Of a stretch of DNA of 64,000 nucleotides, positions 48,518 through 56,321 are shown piece after piece. The position numbers and the translations under genes were made by a program. The stretch comes from JAPUDQ01 sp964462335 (GTDB taxonomy: Bacteria > Patescibacteriota > Saccharimonadia > Saccharimonadales > Saccharimonadaceae), in the NCBI GenBank assembly GCA_964462335.1, contig CAYWYG010000001.1, positions 17,091-81,090 of the forward strand, given 5' to 3'. Within the stretch, counting starts at the first letter, position 1, and each line of letters opens with the position of its first letter. The notes beneath the pieces are model-generated. The model had not been told where the DNA came from, searched no databases, and was given only the letters and a program-made list of their open reading frames with translations.

Positions 48518-49546
48518 ATGAACGTCTGGAATACGCTACCGCGACCATTTTTTGTCCTCGCCCCGATGGAGGCGGTGACCGACGTGGTATTTCGTCATGT
48601 CATCGCACGCGCTGCGCCGCCAGACCTCTACTACAGTGAATTTACCAATGCAACAGGCTGGGTGCATGCAGGTGAGAAAGCCATTCGTGGCCGCCTAGTC
48701 AAAACTGATGACGAAAAACCCATCATCGCTCAGATATGGGGCGGTGAGCCAGGTGATATGGAAGCGCTTGCACGACATTGCAAAAAACTCGGTTATGACG
48801 GTATCGATATCAATATGGGCTGCCCCGCCAAATCCGCGGTGAAATCGGGCGGCGCCGCACTTATCCGCCAACCCGACCTCGCGATCGCGGCGATCAAGGC
48901 AGCAAAATCGGCCGGTCTACCAGTCAGCGTCAAGACGCGTCTCGGCTATAGTCGTACTGATGAGTGGCGTGACTGGCTCACGCTCCTACTCCAACAAGAC
49001 ATCGCGGCGTTGACGATACATCTTCGCAGTAAAAAAGAGATGAGCAAAGTACCCGCCCACTGGGAACTCATGCCAGACATCGTGAAACTACGTGATGAAA
49101 TAGCTTCACAGACTCTCATCGTCGGCAATGGCGACGTGCGCGATCGGACCCACGGACTAGAATTAGTCGAGCGATACGGTTGCGATGGTATCATGATCGG
49201 CAGGGGAGTGTTTACTGATCCATTTGCATTTGCGAAGCAAATTAGCGATGAGCAATTATCAATTTGCGATAAATTAGCAATTGGCAATGATCAAATTAAT
49301 TGTAAATCGCAAACTGCAAATTTATTGCCAGTCGCTCATCGCCAATTGCTCATTGGGCTCCTTCAGTACCACCTCGACCTCTACGATCAATATTCCACAC
49401 AAACTCTGCGGCCCTACGACACACTCAAACGGTTTTTTAAGATCTATATCCGTGATTTTGACGGCGCGAGTGAATTACGTGAGAAATTGATGCATACCAC
49501 TTCGACGAACGAAGTAAGAACTATCATTGACGAGATCGAAGCATAG
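48518..49546 (+). CDS. dus: tRNA-dihydrouridine synthase with in-frame repeat insertion
   Basis: 342 aa from the ATG at 48518. The FMN TIM-barrel has PFFVLAPMEAVTDVVFRHV, IIAQIWGGEPGDM, GIDINMGCPAKSAVKSGGAA (catalytic Cys), VSVKTRLGY and GCDGIMIGRGVFTDPF. It reduces uridines in the tRNA D-loop. Between GVFTDPFAFAKQ and LLIGLLQYHLDLYD about 35 extra residues (ISDEQLSICDKLAIGNDQIN and on) are encoded by an A/T-rich word array with complementary ends (49235-49345). The frame is kept. TATACT lies 11 nt upstream of the start. Confidence 0.9.
   Translation: MNVWNTLPRPFFVLAPMEAVTDVVFRHVIARAAPPDLYYSEFTNATGWVHAGEKAIRGRLVKTDDEKPIIAQIWGGEPGDMEALARHCKKLGYDGIDINMGCPAKSAVKSGGAALIRQPDLAIAAIKAAKSAGLPVSVKTRLGYSRTDEWRDWLTLLLQQDIAALTIHLRSKKEMSKVPAHWELMPDIVKLRDEIASQTLIVGNGDVRDRTHGLELVERYGCDGIMIGRGVFTDPFAFAKQISDEQLSICDKLAIGNDQINCKSQTANLLPVAHRQLLIGLLQYHLDLYDQYSTQTLRPYDTLKRFFKIYIRDFDGASELREKLMHTTSTNEVRTIIDEIEA
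49235..49345 (+). repeat. Word array inside dus with complementary ends
   Basis: Overlapping GCAATTAGCGAT/AATTTGCGATAA words. ATGAGCAATT near the left end is answered by AATTGCTCAT near the right end. The A/T content jumps relative to the flanking gene. Confidence 0.65.
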
Positions 49547-49599
49547 GCGTTAAATAATAGATGATGGCACTCAAACTGGGAAGGAGCAGTCGTGGATCA

Positions 49600-49776
49600 C
49601 CGTGTGAGGTCATCATGAGGCGGTCGGCTCGGGGAGAGAACGGGTGGCAACACCCACTACCTGCGATACGACGACCGTAACTGGCGTACGTATTCAGGCA
49701 AGCCCTCGAGCCACCGTCCGCCTCTCACAAAAGTCCTGCCAGGTCCGCATCGATGCGGAGACCGACAGGACTTTTT
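49600..49776 (+). ncRNA. Candidate small structured RNA with terminator
   Basis: After dus there is no supported gene for 420 bp. GAGGCGG/CCGCCTC and GGCTCG/CGAGCC enclose a hairpin GGGTG-GCAA-CACCC. A long terminator stem follows (49729-49738 with 49766-49775, inner GGTCCGCAT/ATGCGGA-GACC) with a T5 tail. GGGAAGGAGC upstream could be a ribosome-binding site for a very short peptide. The class is unknown. Confidence 0.45.
49729..49776 (+). terminator. Long terminator hairpin
   Basis: AAAAGTCCTG pairs with CAGGACTTTT around an inner paired arm; T5 at the end. Confidence 0.8.
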
Positions 49777-49829
49777 CCTTCTATAGATTAAACTCACGCC
49801 CCCTCAATCCTAAAAATGACCATACCAAG

Positions 49830-49871
49830 CTGTATATTCACCACGCCCGATCGGTGATGGTAAATATACAG
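49830..49871. repeat. Palindromic hairpin repeat, copy B
   Basis: CTGTATATT / AAATATACAG outer stem with an inner CACC/GGTG stem. Its 28-nt core 49833-49860 is the exact reverse complement of 42640-42667. Confidence 0.65.
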
Positions 49872-49969
49872 TAGAGCGCGGTCATACAGCACAGCCATAC
49901 GTGCGTTTTATTTAATGTGAATAGTAAATAAGAGCTATGGATAGTGCGTCGATAAAAAACCGACAACTG

Positions 49970-50845
49970 TCATAGCCTCATAAGCAATCGCTGCGAACCA
50001 TCAGTCAGAGCCATGAGCGTCGCAATCGTGATCATGACCCGCGCCACGACAAAACGTTCTCGATCAAGATCCTGCGAGGGTAACGGAAATAGTGTCGCAG
50101 CAAGTTGTTTGGAACGCCAGATATCATAGCCAAATGCCTGCATGTCATCATGATCCGCGGCGAAACGATTAGAGGCAAGTGTCGTATCCGGGACGAAATT
50201 GATGATAAGTAATACTTCTTGATGATTGCCTTCAAGCACTGAGACGCTGCCAGGCGCTTTTGACTCAAGCACATCGAGTACTTTGTCACGACCCGCAAAA
50301 TAATCAGCAGATCTACTCCTGAGGACAAGCCCTGCGCCCATGACGCGCAGGTAGTGATCACGGTTAAACTGGCCATCGAGGATCGCTTTGACCAGGCGCT
50401 TGTGATCCTCGACAAGTTTGGGATCGGTCATACACTGCAGCACATGCTCGATACCATCGATCGCACCACACCCAACACCCTCATCGCGTTCGGTATTGTC
50501 GCGATGCCCGCCAGGCGAGAGTCCGAGACGGACGAAAGATTCGATCATAACCTCAGCATCGTTATAAAATGTACCTCGGGTGAGATCATCCTTATCTACT
50601 CCTAGACGATAGGCCAACGCCGCACCTGGCGCGCCGCCAGGAACCTGTGCTCCAAGATTGGACTCGTCGAGTGTGGGGTCATGTCGACCATCAATACACC
50701 GCGTCTTGGCACCAGCGTGCATAGGGACGTAGTAGTTGTCGAGGTCACGTACGATAGCAGCACTATCGACAAATACGTGCTCAGCCGACACTTTGCCGGG
50801 CCATTTTTTGTCCGATAACCGTCCGAGATTGATAATCTGGCTCAT
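49970..50845 (-). CDS. Possible cadmium-type (zeta) carbonic-anhydrase-like protein
   Basis: A 291-aa soluble protein with a metal-site-like order of residues: RCIDGRHDP (Cys-x-Asp-Gly-Arg), GAQVPGGAPGAALAYRLG, GGHRDN (His) and GVGCGAIDGIEHVL (Cys-Gly). Cys...His...Cys with CxDxR and a following PGG loop is the arrangement known from zeta-class and, more distantly, beta-class carbonic anhydrases. If active it would hydrate CO2. The rest is divergent and I make this call from motif order only; a different metal hydrolase is possible. It ends in the window's less dense region, downstream of the atp operon. Confidence 0.45.
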   Translation of the reverse strand: MSQIINLGRLSDKKWPGKVSAEHVFVDSAAIVRDLDNYYVPMHAGAKTRCIDGRHDPTLDESNLGAQVPGGAPGAALAYRLGVDKDDLTRGTFYNDAEVMIESFVRLGLSPGGHRDNTERDEGVGCGAIDGIEHVLQCMTDPKLVEDHKRLVKAILDGQFNRDHYLRVMGAGLVLRSRSADYFAGRDKVLDVLESKAPGSVSVLEGNHQEVLLIINFVPDTTLASNRFAADHDDMQAFGYDIWRSKQLAATLFPLPSQDLDRERFVVARVMITIATLMALTDGSQRLLMRL

Positions 50846-50862
50846 ATCCCACCCAAATTTAT

Positions 50863-51129
50863 TTATGCCGCTTTATGTTCTAGTTTTCGCAATCTACCGT
50901 CATGATCATCAAGACGTACATCATGATGCTGCAAGGATTCGCCAACTGCGTTCAAAATCTCGTCGAGTTTTTCGTCTTGCTCGTCGAGGCGAGATTTCAC
51001 TTCGGCTATGTCAGATTTCACTTCGGCTATGTTCGACGACGTCGCCATATCTTCAAGCTGCAACGTAAGCTGCTGACTAATCGTAGCCTCGATAAATTGT
51101 TTGAGATCGGCGATGTCATCTGATGTCAT
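50863..51129 (-). CDS. Coiled-coil hypothetical protein
   Basis: 88 aa, almost entirely heptad-like: a tandem SNIAEVKSDIAEVKSRL repeat, then DEQDEKLDEILNAVGESL and a His/Asp-rich VRLDDHDGRLRKLEHKAA. There is no membrane part. It may be a structural or scaffold protein. It lies between the carbonic-anhydrase-like gene and atpC on the same strand, 15 bp after atpC's stop. Confidence 0.55.
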   Translation of the reverse strand: MTSDDIADLKQFIEATISQQLTLQLEDMATSSNIAEVKSDIAEVKSRLDEQDEKLDEILNAVGESLQHHDVRLDDHDGRLRKLEHKAA

Positions 51130-51144
51130 AGTACTACTATACTC

Positions 51145-51564
51145 CTAGCGTTTACGACGACGCAAGCCAGCCACTTTGAGCCGGACGGCGTGACGGTCGA
51201 TCTCCGCCTTGGCTTTTTCGAGCTCGGCAAGGTCTCTGACACTCTCGCGCAGCTTCGTCGCGCGGTCGAGGGCGGCGCGAGCCTCCTCTTCGATAATATC
51301 ATCAGCCGTATCAGCTTCGTCGACAAGGATACGGATGCGAGTCGGGCTAACTTCGACCATACCTCCATAGGTTGCAAAATGCTCCATCTGGTCATCTGAG
51401 TCGCCTTTTTTGTCGCGAATCGAGATGACACCGTTGACGGCAAGTGTGACGATACGCTCGTGGCCCGGCATGACCGCGATCACGCCATCAGATGTTGGGA
51501 TAAGTACCTCGTAGACATCGTCGTCAACTTTGACACCATCGAGGGTGATAAGCTCGAGTTTCAT
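51145..51564 (-). CDS. atpC: ATP synthase epsilon subunit
   Basis: 139 aa. The N-terminal beta-sandwich reads LITLDGVKVDDDVYEVLIPT, then DGVIAVMPGHERIVTLAVNG and FATYGGMVEVSPTRIRILVD. The two C-terminal helices (EEARAALDRATKL onward) end very basic (RRRKR). It is part of the rotating central stalk and can inhibit ATP hydrolysis. It is last in the atp operon and separated from atpD by an inserted S23 gene. Confidence 0.93.
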   Translation of the reverse strand: MKLELITLDGVKVDDDVYEVLIPTSDGVIAVMPGHERIVTLAVNGVISIRDKKGDSDDQMEHFATYGGMVEVSPTRIRILVDEADTADDIIEEEARAALDRATKLRESVRDLAELEKAKAEIDRHAVRLKVAGLRRRKR

Positions 51565-51598
51565 AGCGTATCTCCTTTGGAGATGTGAGGCATGAGAA

Positions 51599-52007
51599 AT
51601 GAGGCATGAGTCATGAGCGAGAACTCCTTTGTTTGGTTGCGCGGATAAGACCTGTTAATATTTTGTGTACCTTAATCGATTGCGTACTTACTAATTTAAA
51701 ATCATCTAGGATCATATAGCCCACATCACGACTTATCATCAAATGACTTTGGAGTTCTGTAAGTGAGCCAAGAGACATCGTGTAAAAGTGTTCACGATCA
51801 GCAGATGTTTTACGACTAAATCCTTCGGCAATATTCGCGCTCACAGATGTGGCAGCTCTTCTAATTTGCGAGGTCAGCGCAAACGTTTCTTCTTTGGGGA
51901 AATGCTTGGTAGCTTTATATATCATGACGGCAAGAGCGTGAGCTTCACGCCATGCATCTAAATCAGTAAACGATTTTATAGTTTCTGCCTCCTGACTCAT
52001 GCCTCAT
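51599..52007. mobile_element. IVS-like element in the atp operon: S23 gene with 15-bp complementary ends
   Basis: ATGAGGCATGAGTCA (51599-51613) and its exact inverse TGACTCATGCCTCAT (51993-52007) bound the S23 gene. The stop codon of the gene lies in one repeat and its start codon in the other. It is inserted between atpD and atpC. The ends have the same length as, but a different sequence from, those at 25.5-25.9 kb. That it is a mobile unit is inferred. Confidence 0.55.
51611..52000 (-). CDS. S23 (23S rRNA intervening-sequence-type) four-helix bundle protein
   Basis: 129 aa, a textbook member: FTDLDAWREAHALAVMIY, FALTSQIRRAATSVSANIAE, GSLTELQSHLMISRDVGY. It forms a pentameric helical bundle in known relatives. 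The gene interrupts the atpD-atpC junction, so it is cotranscribed with the ATP synthase. Start and stop codons are both inside the flanking inverted word repeats. Its cellular role outside 23S rRNA is not known. Confidence 0.9.
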   Translation of the reverse strand: MSQEAETIKSFTDLDAWREAHALAVMIYKATKHFPKEETFALTSQIRRAATSVSANIAEGFSRKTSADREHFYTMSLGSLTELQSHLMISRDVGYMILDDFKLVSTQSIKVHKILTGLIRATKQRSSRS

Positions 52008-52024
52008 AACTCCTGATATACATA

Positions 52025-53404
52025 CTACTTACTACTCTTTGCGTCCTCTATGCCACCGATCATATAGAATGCACCTTCAGGTTTGTCGTCATGTTTACCA
52101 TCGATGATCTCGCGGAAGCCTTTGATCGTGTCGGCAAGTTTTACGTACTGGCCAGGGTTGCCAGTGAATTGCTCGGCAACGAAGAATGGCTGCGAGAAGA
52201 AGCGCTGCATCTTGCGGGCGCGGTTGACGGTCAGGCGGTCTTCGTCTGAGAGCTCTTCCATACCCATGATCGCGATGATGTCCTGAAGGTCTTTGTAGCG
52301 CTGCAAGACTCGCTGGACTTCACGCGCAACCGTATAGTGCTCCTCGCCGACAATCTCTGGGTCGAGGATGGTACTGCTCGAGTCGAGCGGGTCAACCGCA
52401 GGGTAGATACCGATCTCGGTCAGCGCACGGTTGAGCACGATGGTCGAGTCTAGGTGAGCAAACGTCGCCGCCGGCGCTGGGTCAGTCAAGTCATCGGCTG
52501 GCACATAGACGGCTTGGACAGAGGTGACTGAACCTTTTTTGGTGCTGGTGATACGCTCTTGGAGCGCGCCCATTTCTTGCTGGAGGTTTGGCTGATAGCC
52601 CACTGCTGATGGCAAGCGGCCGAGAAGTGCTGACACCTCAGAACCTGCCTGAGTGAAACGGAAGATATTGTCGATAAACAACAGCACATCTTTGCCTTCA
52701 TCACGAAATGCTTCTGCCATCGTAAGGCCAGTTAGCGCCACGCGTAGACGCGCCCCTGGTGGTTCGTTCATCTGCCCAAAGACGAGTGAGGTCTTGTCGA
52801 GCACACCGGACTCTTCCATCTCGTTGTAGAGGTCGTTACCCTCGCGGGTACGCTCACCGACACCAGCAAAAACGGAGTTGCCGGAGTGGAATTTGGCGAT
52901 GTTGTTGATCAGCTCGGTGATAAGCACCGTCTTGCCGACACCGGCGCCACCAAACAGGCCAACCTTGCCACCTTTGGTGATCGGCGCGATGAGGTCGATG
53001 ACTTTGATACCCGTCTCAAGGATCTCCGTCTTACCTGACTGATCAGTCAGGGCAGGCGGGGTTTTGTGAATTGGCTGCAGTGTCGGGTTTTTGAGATTTG
53101 GTTTGCCGTCAATCGCTTCACCGATAACATTGAACATGCGTCCGCTCGTGTCTTTGCCGACTGGTACGCTGATCGGCGCGCCCGTCGCGACTACTTCGGC
53201 ACCACGAGCAAGCCCGTCGGTGCTACTAAGCGCCACTGTACGCACGCTCGTGTCGCTGAGGTGCTGGGCGACCTCAAGGACGAGTTTTTGACCCTCGTGT
53301 TGCACCTCGATCGCATCATATATCGCCGGCAACGCGCCTTTGGCGAACTCGACGTCGACGACCACGCCGACGACCTGGATAATTTTACCTGTGTTTTTAG
53401 TCAT
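52025..53404 (-). CDS. atpD: ATP synthase beta subunit
   Basis: A 459-aa catalytic subunit. Walker A is GLFGGAGVGKTVLI, the catalytic Glu region is GVGERTREGNDLYNEM, Walker B is KDVLLFIDNIFRFTQAGSEV, and the sequence continues ALLGRLPSAVGYQPNLQQEM and DPLDSSSTILDP. It makes ATP in F1. The start overlaps the preceding small ORF by 4 nt. Confidence 0.97.
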   Translation of the reverse strand: MTKNTGKIIQVVGVVVDVEFAKGALPAIYDAIEVQHEGQKLVLEVAQHLSDTSVRTVALSSTDGLARGAEVVATGAPISVPVGKDTSGRMFNVIGEAIDGKPNLKNPTLQPIHKTPPALTDQSGKTEILETGIKVIDLIAPITKGGKVGLFGGAGVGKTVLITELINNIAKFHSGNSVFAGVGERTREGNDLYNEMEESGVLDKTSLVFGQMNEPPGARLRVALTGLTMAEAFRDEGKDVLLFIDNIFRFTQAGSEVSALLGRLPSAVGYQPNLQQEMGALQERITSTKKGSVTSVQAVYVPADDLTDPAPAATFAHLDSTIVLNRALTEIGIYPAVDPLDSSSTILDPEIVGEEHYTVAREVQRVLQRYKDLQDIIAIMGMEELSDEDRLTVNRARKMQRFFSQPFFVAEQFTGNPGQYVKLADTIKGFREIIDGKHDDKPEGAFYMIGGIEDAKSSK

Positions 53405-53721
53405 GATTCTTCTCCTTCTTTTCTCCTCATTGCTTCAAGTTCTGCCATATCGCGTTCTTCATCAACAAGTGATGCATACTGTGAAGCGAAATCAAACAAA
53501 TCTGCTTCTTCTTGTGGCGTAAGCACTATACCTCTCTCTTCAAGTGCTCGTCGTATAGCTTGCCAGTCAGAGCGAACATACAGTAGCGCCTCATTTGACC
53601 CGTCCTCAACCCAAGGATCGGCGTTTTCATCATAGAGACTATCTTTAACCACCCCACGCATGTAAGAGGCATTGACATTGCCGGCAAGGGGGAAGGCGTT
53701 TTCCATAAGCGCCTGGCTCAT
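53401..53721 (-). CDS. Hypothetical acidic protein in the atp operon (between gamma and beta)
   Basis: 106 aa, strongly acidic (VVKDSLYDENADPWVEDGSN, ...EEADLFDFASQYASLVDEER) and probably helical at the C-terminus. It is translationally coupled on both sides by 4-nt overlaps with atpG and atpD. It matches no ATP synthase subunit I know. A lineage-specific assembly or regulatory factor is a guess from position only. Confidence 0.65.
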   Translation of the reverse strand: MSQALMENAFPLAGNVNASYMRGVVKDSLYDENADPWVEDGSNEALLYVRSDWQAIRRALEERGIVLTPQEEADLFDFASQYASLVDEERDMAELEAMRRKEGEES

Positions 53722-54584
53722 TTCATCGCCTCCACGCCAGCGCTGATCTCAGATAATTCCTGTGTGATTGCGCTTTGGCGAACTTTGTTCATCTCGAGCG
53801 TCAGGTCATCGATCAGATCGGTCGCGTTATCCGTCGCGTTTTTCATCGCCATGCGGCGCATGCTGTGCTCGGACGCTTTGGCATCGAGAACGGCCTGGTA
53901 GAGCTGTGATTCGAGCAGGCGAATCACCGCGCCTTCAAGCACTTCCTCGAGGCTCGGCTCAAAGTACGACTGCTGGATATCACGCGATACCTCAGTTGTC
54001 TCAAATGACGCGGGTAGCAGCGGGATGGTCGCTGCAGTCTGCGTGAAGCTATTGACGAACTCCGTCGTGATGATCGAGACTTCATCGACTATTCCGTCAA
54101 TATAACGATCGACCGCGGCCACGAGGATCGGGCGCATATCGGCAGCCGTCAGGTTCTCAGGCAGACCGGCGTAGACACCAGTGACTTCGAGGTCTTTGAT
54201 CTTTGCGGCAAACTGCGCGCCCTTTTTGCCCACCGCGAGCACTTCGGTTTTCACCCCATTTTTGCGATCTGCCTCGAGGAGTGCAATGAGCTGTTTGATG
54301 GCATTGGCGTTGAATGACCCGGCGAGGCCGCGATCACTGGTGATGATGATCGCAAGGCGTGCTTTTACAGGGCGCTGTTTGAAAAATACTGAGCCTTGGA
54401 CGTCGAGCTTTTGGCCGAGTTGTGTCAATATTTCACGCGCTGCAGCAGAGTAGGGCAAAGACGCTTTGGTCGCATCCTGGGCACGTCGAAGCTTGCTCGC
54501 CGCGACGAGCTCCATCGCCTTAGTGATCTGTTTGTTGGATTTGACAGATCGGATACGGCTCTTAAGCTGACGCGTACTAGCCAT
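53718..54584 (-). CDS. atpG: ATP synthase gamma subunit
   Basis: 288 aa. The N-terminal STRQLKSRIRSVKSNKQITK then AMELVAASKLRRAQDA and the C-terminal SEHSRRMAMKNATDNA-type stretch (EHSMRRMAMKNATDNATDLI) form the two long rotor helices. IIITSDRGLAGSFN is conserved. It is the rotating shaft of F1. Confidence 0.96.
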   Translation of the reverse strand: MASTRQLKSRIRSVKSNKQITKAMELVAASKLRRAQDATKASLPYSAAAREILTQLGQKLDVQGSVFFKQRPVKARLAIIITSDRGLAGSFNANAIKQLIALLEADRKNGVKTEVLAVGKKGAQFAAKIKDLEVTGVYAGLPENLTAADMRPILVAAVDRYIDGIVDEVSIITTEFVNSFTQTAATIPLLPASFETTEVSRDIQQSYFEPSLEEVLEGAVIRLLESQLYQAVLDAKASEHSMRRMAMKNATDNATDLIDDLTLEMNKVRQSAITQELSEISAGVEAMK

Positions 54585-54792
54585 TATTCTCCCCTATGCC
54601 TATCATATTGCGTAGCATTGTACGCACTCGCGCATCCAACTCATCTTTTGGCATATCAGGATGTGCAGATACGAGATCAACGATCAAAGCAGATGTTAGT
54701 GCGATATCTCTTTCAATTCTATCTCGCTCATTTGCAGCAGCCCATGCTTGCCCCTCGGGAGTCCCCCGAAAACCGTCGTCATCAATACTCAT
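54577..54792 (-). CDS. Hypothetical 71-aa protein in the atp operon (between alpha and gamma)
   Basis: A small acidic helical protein (GTPEGQAWAAANERDRIERD, PKDELDARVRTMLRNMIGIG). It overlaps the atpA stop by 4 nt and the atpG start by 8 nt, so ribosomes must translate it between two core subunits. There is no known family. With the 106-aa ORF it makes two extra coupled genes in F1. Confidence 0.62.
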   Translation of the reverse strand: MSIDDDGFRGTPEGQAWAAANERDRIERDIALTSALIVDLVSAHPDMPKDELDARVRTMLRNMIGIGENNG

Positions 54793-56312
54793 GAACGAAA
54801 CCCTTTCATGACCTTCTCGGCGGCTTTTTCGATGAGAGCTATCATCTTGTCATCAGGCTTGTCGCCTTTGTTTAGTTCGGCCATGTCTTTTTTGTGGTCG
54901 CTCCCGAGAGCGGTGAGCAGGGCGTCGCGGGCATCGTTGACTTTTTCGATCGGTACGTCGTCAAAATGACCTTTGTCAGCGACGAGCAAGACAGCCGTCT
55001 GCTCCCAGACGCTTTTCGGCTGGTACTGCGGCTGCTTGAGCAGCTCTGTCAGGCGAACACCACGGTTCAGACGAGCCTGTGTGTCTTTGTCGAGATCGCT
55101 TCCGAACTGCGCAAATGCCGCCAGTTCGCGGTACTGCGCGAGACTAAGGCGAAGGTTACCCGAAACTGATTTGACCGCTTTGGTCTGGGCCGAACCACCG
55201 ACACGCGAGACCGAGAGACCGACCGAGATAGCCGGGCGGATACCCTGATAAAACAGATCGGTTTCGAGGAAGATTTGACCATCGGTGATCGAGATGACAT
55301 TGGTCGGGATGTAGGCAGAGATATCGCCCGCCTGCGTCTCGATGATAGGGAGTGCCGTCAGGCTACCTCCACCGAGATCATCGCTCAGTTTGGCAGCACG
55401 CTCCAGCAAGCGAGAGTGAAGATAAAAGACATCGCCTGGGTATGCCTCGCGACCTGGTGGACGGCGGAGCAGAAGTGACATCTGGCGGTAGGCGGCGGCG
55501 TGCTTGGTCAGGTCGTCATGGATGATGAGCGCGTGCTCGCTGTTGTCACGGAAATATTCACCCATGGCGGTACCGGCATACGGCGCGAGATAGAGCAGCG
55601 ACGCTGGGTCACTCGGGCCAGTCGCAACGACGATCGTCTGATCCATGACGCCTTCTTGCTCAAGACGGTCGACGAGGCGAGCGATCTTGCTCAGTTTTTG
55701 ACCGATCGCGACATAGACGTTGACGACGCCCGTCTTTTGGCGACCTTGGTTGATCATGGTATCGAGTGCGATCGCGGTCTTACCAGTCTGGCGGTCACCG
55801 ATGATCAGCTCACGCTGCCCACGGCCGATCGGCACCATCGTGTCGATGGCGAGCAAGCCTGTCATCAGTGGTTCGGCTACCTTTTTGCGGCCCATCACGC
55901 CGATTGCTGGGCGCTCGATACGGCCAGTTGCTTTCGCCTTGATCGCGCCTTTGCCATCAAGCGGACGACCGAGCGGATCGACCACGCGGCCGAGTAGTTC
56001 GCGTCCGACAGGTACTTCGAGAACTTTGCCGGTACGCGAGACGCTGTCGCCAGCTTTCACTAGTGTATCGTCGCCGAGAAGTACCGCGCCGATCTCGTCT
56101 TCCATGAGGTTGAGCACGAATGCTTCCACGCCGCCGTGTGCCGTTTCGATAGTCACGACTTCGGCGTAGCCTGCCGAACTGAGGCCGTAAATCCACGCGA
56201 CACCGTCGCCAATACGCGTCACGACGCCTGATTGTTTCATGTCGGCCGTCGTCTGCAAGTTGGCGATCGCGCCGGCCAGTTCTTTACTCAGTGTTGCAAC
56301 ATCTATACTCAT
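54789..56312 (-). CDS. atpA: ATP synthase alpha subunit
   Basis: 507 aa. Nucleotide-binding motif IIGDRQTGKTAIALDTM, DDLTKHAAAYRQMSLLLRRP, PGREAYPGDVFYLHSRLLER and SVSRVGGSAQTKAVKSVSG are all standard. It is the non-catalytic nucleotide-binding subunit of F1. It is 9 bp after atpH. Confidence 0.97.
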   Translation of the reverse strand: MSIDVATLSKELAGAIANLQTTADMKQSGVVTRIGDGVAWIYGLSSAGYAEVVTIETAHGGVEAFVLNLMEDEIGAVLLGDDTLVKAGDSVSRTGKVLEVPVGRELLGRVVDPLGRPLDGKGAIKAKATGRIERPAIGVMGRKKVAEPLMTGLLAIDTMVPIGRGQRELIIGDRQTGKTAIALDTMINQGRQKTGVVNVYVAIGQKLSKIARLVDRLEQEGVMDQTIVVATGPSDPASLLYLAPYAGTAMGEYFRDNSEHALIIHDDLTKHAAAYRQMSLLLRRPPGREAYPGDVFYLHSRLLERAAKLSDDLGGGSLTALPIIETQAGDISAYIPTNVISITDGQIFLETDLFYQGIRPAISVGLSVSRVGGSAQTKAVKSVSGNLRLSLAQYRELAAFAQFGSDLDKDTQARLNRGVRLTELLKQPQYQPKSVWEQTAVLLVADKGHFDDVPIEKVNDARDALLTALGSDHKKDMAELNKGDKPDDKMIALIEKAAEKVMKGFRS

Positions 56313-56321
56313 ATATCTCCT

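Noticed and set aside
49575..49600. SRP RNA-like GGGAAGGAGCAG
   Set aside because: The matching 5' GTCAGG side of SRP domain IV is missing.
49644..49874. 76-codon frame after dus
   Set aside because: It reads through a terminator hairpin and the palindromic repeat; GTG start without SD.
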